A DNA stretch of 64,000 nucleotides from Trileptium ribeirensis (Eukaryota; Nematoda; Enoplea; Enoplida; Thoracostomopsidae), in contig JASANE010000440.1 in assembly GCA_030248225.1 (NCBI GenBank), forward strand, positions 1 to 64,000, given 5' to 3'. A program made the translations under genes and the position numbers. The notes beneath the pieces were generated by a model, which ran no database searches, was not told the DNA's origin, and saw only the letters and a program-made list of their open reading frames with translations. Shown in pieces: positions 59,014 through 64,000 of this stretch; the stretch's first letter is position 1; the number at the start of each line of letters is the position of its first letter.

Positions 59014-59596
59014 TGTTATGCATCATTTACGATAAGATGCGTGCGCCAGGGCCGGCCAAATTATGTCACGCGTCCAAGTCAACAGGTTCGGGTGAACTAT
59101 AGCTTAGCTACTGTGGTACATTTTGATAGCTTAGCTAGTCTTAATGTGACAAACAGGGAGCTTAGCTAGGCTCTGCGTGACAAGCGGAGCGTCCGGCTGA
59201 AATGTCAATTGAGAAATTTTATTTAGTAATATGCTTGTATAGCATTTTGTTCTATAGTATTTTCACATTAATTCAAAGTTGTATATTTGTTTTAATATCT
59301 ACAATTAACGTTTTAAGCTGTATGCCGCTTTTGGGGAATTATTTAGCAACGTATAATAAAACATAATGTTCGCGGACTAAATAGTCTCTGGCTTAAGTTA
59401 TAAGGCTCAGCTGAACGCCTTGTGACAAAAGCACAGTCCGGCTCGCCACTCGATGACAAATACATTGCCTAACTAAACTATTCAAAATTTTAATAGTCGA
59501 GCTGGACTATATCCGTGACATAGTAGCTAGCCTATTTGAACGCTGACATAATTAGGACCATGCGCACACATCTTATTGTAAACGATGCATTATGTA
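59014..59596. mobile_element. TIR element with TGCATCATTTACGATAAG ends
   Basis: TTATGCATCATTTACGATAA-GATGCGTGCGC (59016) and the inverse GCGCACACATCTTATTGTAA-ACGATGCATTATG (ending about 59595) form imperfect termini of about 33 bp. The interior repeats TAGCTTAGCTA and GTCCGGCT. It is about 580 bp and non-coding. Confidence 0.65.
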
Positions 59597-59907
59597 GACA
59601 TTGGTGCTAAGCTCAAGTGAGCTAATATGGTTTTGTATTATATTATTAAAATTAAGAATAAGTAACATTTTTCGTTTCTGTCGTCTGAATCGTTTGAATT
59701 GTCTTACGGAATTGCCGACTGACAAACGATATGACACTACTGGGTTAGAAAAACCAGTGCGCCTCTAAGCGCAGTAAAATTGGCTCCAAATACAGCACGT
59801 GGATTTTCTGATTCTTGGGTCGCTAATCAGGCTAGGAAACTGGAAGACAGTTGCTAATATTTTGATGTAGAAGCAACGCTATCGTGTTTTATTGAGCCCA
59901 CTAAATT

Positions 59908-60040
59908 AGTCAATGTATATTTTAGGGGCTGAAGTGAAATGCACTTTTTATTCCATTTCCGATATACTAAGCCTTAGTTTTAGCCTAAGCAAAGGGTTTG
60001 ACCCATGTACTAAGTCGAAGTCGGGGGGGCTGTAAAATTA
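59908..60040. repeat. Diverged GGCCCATG-family left half
   Basis: GTATATTTTAGGGGCTGAAG, CGATATACTAAGCCTTAG and CCCATGTACTAAGTC match the interior of the copy at 28850. Confidence 0.5.
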
Positions 60041-60102
60041 CCAATGACCATTATAAAGCATTTGGATGAACATTAAACATTTTGTTAGTGACTAATTGGT
60101 AA

Positions 60103-60592
60103 GATGTTTTGATTTTTTCCATTATCCCCGAATTTGGTCAATTTTGAAGATACAGAGCTGCTTTTGGTATCAATTGATTCAGCTCGATGAGGCGGTTCAG
60201 AAAATACTCATTTTGCTCATATTCTTGAAAAAAATTTTCAAATTTTTGAGCTCCCGATGGTCCCCCTTGGGAACCCAAAAATTGTTTTTTTTTCGAAATA
60301 TGGTCATTCTTGGTACTATTCGACTCGGCTTGATGAGATAACACTACACACTAGCAGATTTATCTCATCGAGCCGAGTCGAATGGTACCAAACATAACCA
60401 TATTCCGAAGAACAAATTTTTGGGTTCCCAAGGGGGACCATTGGGTCCTCAAACAATCGAAAAATTTATTTTCATGTATATGTGTAAAATGAGTATTTTC
60501 TGAACAGCCTCATCAAGATTGGTACCAAAATCAGCTGCGTATCTTTAAAATCGACCAAATTCGGCTGGGGGGATATTGGAAAAGAACCGATG
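60103..60592. repeat. Near-continuous long hairpin (two ~230-bp arms, ~18-bp loop)
   Basis: Arms 60103-60341 and 60360-60592 are inverted copies: TTCAGAAAATACTCATTTT, GGTCCCCCTTGGGAACCCAA, GGTACNATTCGACTCGGCT and GATGAGATAA on one strand each have their complement on the other. The loop is 60342-60359. Arms are roughly 80-85% identical by eye. A transcript would fold into a long double-stranded RNA. Confidence 0.9.
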
Positions 60593-61325
60593 TTTTTCGT
60601 ATTCTCGTATTCAGTCCTCCCATTGAAGTCTTGTTTCTTTACCCGTTTTCAATGCTACACTTATCCAATTTCTCAGCCAAAACTGAACTAAAAATGGATA
60701 AATGCAACAAGTGTCTTCAAAACTTTGCCTTCTCCTAAAAGCAATCAATAACGACTAAAACCGAATTAGAAAAGGCAAAAATCATGGGCGCCGATAAACA
60801 ATTGTCATATCACTAAACAGTGGCGCGCTATGGAGCTCAAAAGTGCAGGAGGGGTGCCACTGGAAAATTGGGAATTCCCGAAAAGTGAAAAAGCGAGGGG
60901 GACGTCCCTGCCACTGGAGACTATATGTCGAAAAAAACGATTAGCATTGATGCTACTCTATGTAACAAATGTTTAAAAATGATTGATGTGATGTTGGTTT
61001 ACTGAGGTTAGTGATGGGGCGTATTTTTGGTTGGAAATTTTGCTTATTTTTTATGGCAACTTTATTGAATCTGACGAAATGCGAAACAGAGAACAGCCGA
61101 GAAAGCATAAATTCAGGGCAAAATTAGCATCCACGACGTCGCGTTTATAAGCTCGAGTGTCTTTAATACCATTGGGTCATTGACACTGTCAAATTGGTGT
61201 CGCAGACAGATGTCTCCCCCGGAAAAATTGTCTAGCCTAGCCACATTGTCGCCGTTAAAAATCTGTTTAGTTATACGTTCGAGTTATTATAAAAAGGAAA
61301 CAATAGTTTAATGTTTCCGTTCTCC
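60593..61325. other. Non-coding
   Basis: Nothing recognised. Confidence 0.4.
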
Positions 61326-61818
61326 GTGTCTGTATGTCTGACAAACACGACTGTTTCTCTTCAATAATCACGAGATCCGCAATATATCGTTCTATAGCAA
61401 TATATCTCGCAATAAATCGTTATACAGCTCGGTGAACTTTGTCACATATAATTTAATATCTGACGTTAAAAAACCTTTCATAACGATGGAAAACATGCTG
61501 AGAGAGATAACCAATGACGTAAATCTTTAACAAAGAGATAGTTGGGTGAAATTTTGCACTGCAAACAACGAGTGTCTGTATGTCTGACAAACACGACTGT
61601 TTCTCTTCAATAATCACGAGATCCGCAATATATCGTTCTATAGCAATATATCTCGCAATAAATCGTTATACAGCTCGGTGAACTTTGTCACATATAATTT
61701 AATATCTGACGTTAAAAAAACCTTTCATAACGATGGAAAACATGCTGAGAGAGATAACCAATGACGTAAATCTTTAACAAAGAGATAGTTGGGTGAAATT
61801 TCGCACTGCAAACAACGA
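61326..61818. repeat. Tandem duplication, 246/247-bp units
   Basis: Units 61326-61571 and 61572-61818 both run from GTGTCTGTATGTCTGACAAA to GCACTGCAAACAACGA. They differ by one A in an A run and one T/C, so the duplication is recent or an assembly artefact. Confidence 0.95.
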
Positions 61819-63717
61819 TTGAAAGTATTCATTGATTGCTGTTCTGTGCCATAAAATATATACTTCAAGAACGAGATGAGTCGATTTCCTTTCAAAAATT
61901 TCAATAGCCTTGAATTTATTATGTATTATTTATTTTTACTGGTCTCAGTCTCGAGATGTAAATTTCCAGCAAATTTATTATAAGGAAGACTTTAGTATAA
62001 ATGTAAATATCATTTTAACCGTTTAGGAGTACCCTGGGTAAATTGTAGCTACTAATTATTTCTTCGGAGGGTAAAAGCTAAACGCAGCAATCGTATTGAT
62101 CTCTCAAGGGTAAGAAGCAATGTTAATACGCAGAGATTAGATTGTCAGTAGTGTTAAGGAGTTCAGTGGTACGGTAAAGGATCAATTTCCGTGCAATTGA
62201 CAAGCTGGACCTGATGTAATCTGCGCGAATATCTGCTGATTGGCAGGGTTCTACGCTACAGACACAGAAACCTCCTGTTCGTGTTATAGTATGTATCTAG
62301 CTCCGCAGTGGTGTTAAATTTTCGTTTTATAAATTTTTGCTACGTTAACTGATATATGCATGTCATCGCACATTTCGCATGAGCCCAGGCAGTGTGTGAT
62401 CCTAGAAACTGTGACAGGGGAGGGGCGCATATGCTGGAATCAAAGATATCCGCCCATGAGCGAAGTGTTAACATAAAAATATCAAACATGGGCGAGATGC
62501 GAAATCCCAGGAAGGATGACGCGTGCGACGATGGGAGGGGGTGTCGTCGCCGGCGAATAAAGCTGTCGGCGAAATTTGGAAATATTTTGGAATTCAAGTT
62601 TTCCATTTTTTGGCACACATTTTACTAATGTTCCCCGAACTTTTGCCATTTTCCGCAATTTCATTCATTTTTTGCTCATTTTTGCCAAAATTGTCCGCGG
62701 GGGGGGTGGTAGAGGAGTCTCTAAGACGGGTAATAGGCTACCTTCCAGGGCGACGGTGATGAGTGATGTCCCGAGAGAGTCCGAGCCTCATGCGCAATGC
62801 CTCCTCTTCTCCTATGTGCATGTATGATGATGCTGACAACATGACTACAATAGCTTTTTTAACATTATTTGGTGAAAAATGCGCGATATAAAACAATCCA
62901 TTGTATTGTACTATTTTCCACATTTTATCCTACTTGATTAACCGATGGGTGTCGGTATGAGAGAGGTTGGAGGCTTAGCCGCTTAAGGCACATACCTCCC
63001 TTAAGCTAAATCTAGCCCTCGGCGGCGTGCCGATGGCGCGCGGAAATTTTTAACAAAAACGTGTCGAAAATTGGGTAAAATTTAGCTAAAATTGGAAAAG
63101 AATAGGGAAAATTGCGAAAATTATTGCAAATTGGCAAATATTATTAAAAATTTAGCAAAATTGTGAAAAATTCTGAGCTTTCACTTTTCACAGCTGTGCT
63201 TGTATACAGCCGTCCCTGTTTCCTGTGTTTACTAAATGTCTTGCAATTGCAGCTAAATGTAGATATAAGGATGACGTATTATACATTTCTTTATCTTCAA
63301 AACTGTGTAGAAATTGTTCTCCATCATTAAATACGACAAAATCCCACATTTTGATTTGTAAAATTGGGCTGTATTCAATAAGGTCGGAAACCAAAGGTCC
63401 TATCAAAGCATCTGGACTGAACAAAATCAATATAGCAACACTACGAGCGCGTGGTGGACGCTAGGCATGTGGTTTGTGATAATATGCGGCAGCATTCAAA
63501 TTAAGCGTGTAATCTGAAAATTATAAGGTTGACGCCATACATGACCGAGGTTCCATTTGGAATAGCCAGTGCTTCGTGGTGTGACGGGGCATCAGCCCGG
63601 ACTGTGATAAATTTCTTAAATTTTTGGGACTCAGAATGTTCATACTTTTTACTAATTTTTCCTTTATTTTTGCTAATTTTCACCGATTTTTGCTAGAATT
63701 TTCTGCTCGCCTTTGGC
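61819..63717. other. Non-coding; scattered SINE-like boxes
   Basis: At about 62697-62800 and 62955-63040 there are GC-richer blocks (GGTGGTAGAGGAGTCTCTAA; GGAGGCTTAGCCGCTTAAGG). They lie next to AT-rich GCAAAATTG/GCTAATTTTC repeats and resemble the block at 63718. No gene is recognised. Confidence 0.35.
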
Positions 63718-63790
63718 GCTTGTAGAGGGGGGAGGTGGTAAGGCGACCTCTATTAGTGGGCGGTTCGATTCCCAAGGGGATAATCCCAAG
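63718..63790 (+). mobile_element. Possible tRNA-derived SINE head
   Basis: GGAGGTGGTAAGGCGACCTC resembles a degenerate pol III A box. Twenty-odd bases on, GGCGGTTCGATTCCC matches the B-box consensus GGTTCGANTCC. It is GC-rich in an AT-rich setting. It does not fold into an intact tRNA that I can draw. Confidence 0.35.
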
Positions 63791-64000
63791 CCTCCGGCAG
63801 TGAGCATATATAGTTGAAGATAACGGATTGCATTTATATATTATTCGGCGACGGTACAGGACAGTCCATATTATATACTTTTATGGCTTGTCTTCGTAAA
63901 ACGGGGACCTTGATGAATAAGATTATAAATAGCAATTATTATTTTTGACATATAACTTATACAGGGCAATGTCCGTGATCTATTCTGTCTTTAACAACTT
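63791..64000. other. Non-coding end of window
   Basis: Nothing recognised. Confidence 0.4.

Noticed and set aside
63718..63790. Functional tRNA gene
   Set aside because: A and B boxes are recognisable but I cannot draw the cloverleaf or an anticodon arm; SINE remnant is more likely.

Overview
The window is from an animal nuclear genome, most likely an invertebrate; I cannot fix the phylum. It is AT-rich and dominated by transposable-element relics. It carries one gene I recognise with confidence: a spliced gene on the + strand for RPABC4/Rpb12 (POLR2K), the small zinc-ribbon subunit shared by RNA polymerases I, II and III. Its first coding exon is at 37618-37702 and its second starts at 44966, separated by a 7.3-kb intron. 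I see no operons, tRNA or rRNA genes, or CRISPR arrays. Most long open frames outside the elements described here look like chance frames.

Left third (1-16562): a family of long LTR-like repeats (1-1024, 10473-~11680, 15370-16562) brackets a decayed minus-strand coding tract. The tract encodes a charged, Glu/Gln/Lys-rich, partly coiled-coil protein that I cannot assign. I read it as the internal part of a minus-strand, possibly gag-only LTR element without recognisable pol. A non-LTR retrotransposon of the R1/LOA/I type (about 8945 down to 5975, with a DUF4780-like ORF1 and an APE endonuclease) sits inside it. That element is in turn split by a hAT MITE with a perfect 8-bp target duplication. 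Right of this lies a tract almost without cytosine on the + strand (13220-13849 and 15020-15151), itself split by another hAT MITE.

Middle (16563-37617): a BEL/Pao integrase relic (minus, 19080-20130), three copies of a short TIR family with 8-bp duplications, a nearly intact CR1/L2-type retrotransposon (24605-28581), a 223-bp tandem duplication, a solo LTR with a perfect 5-bp duplication (30329-32242), a TTF-type zinc-finger relic with an in-frame 201-bp tandem duplication, and another TIR element.

POLR2K locus (37618-~45870): the first intron holds an antisense, decayed CR1 copy. The C-terminal end of POLR2K is unresolved.

Right third (46000-64000): no recognised host gene. It contains a degenerate satellite-like array, two RTE-like 3' ends, a MITE nested in a larger TIR element, a hAT MITE with an internal 172-bp triplication, a foldback element holding a Tc1/mariner-type MITE, two more TIR elements, a near-continuous 230-bp-arm hairpin, a 246-bp tandem duplication and possible tRNA-derived SINE remnants.
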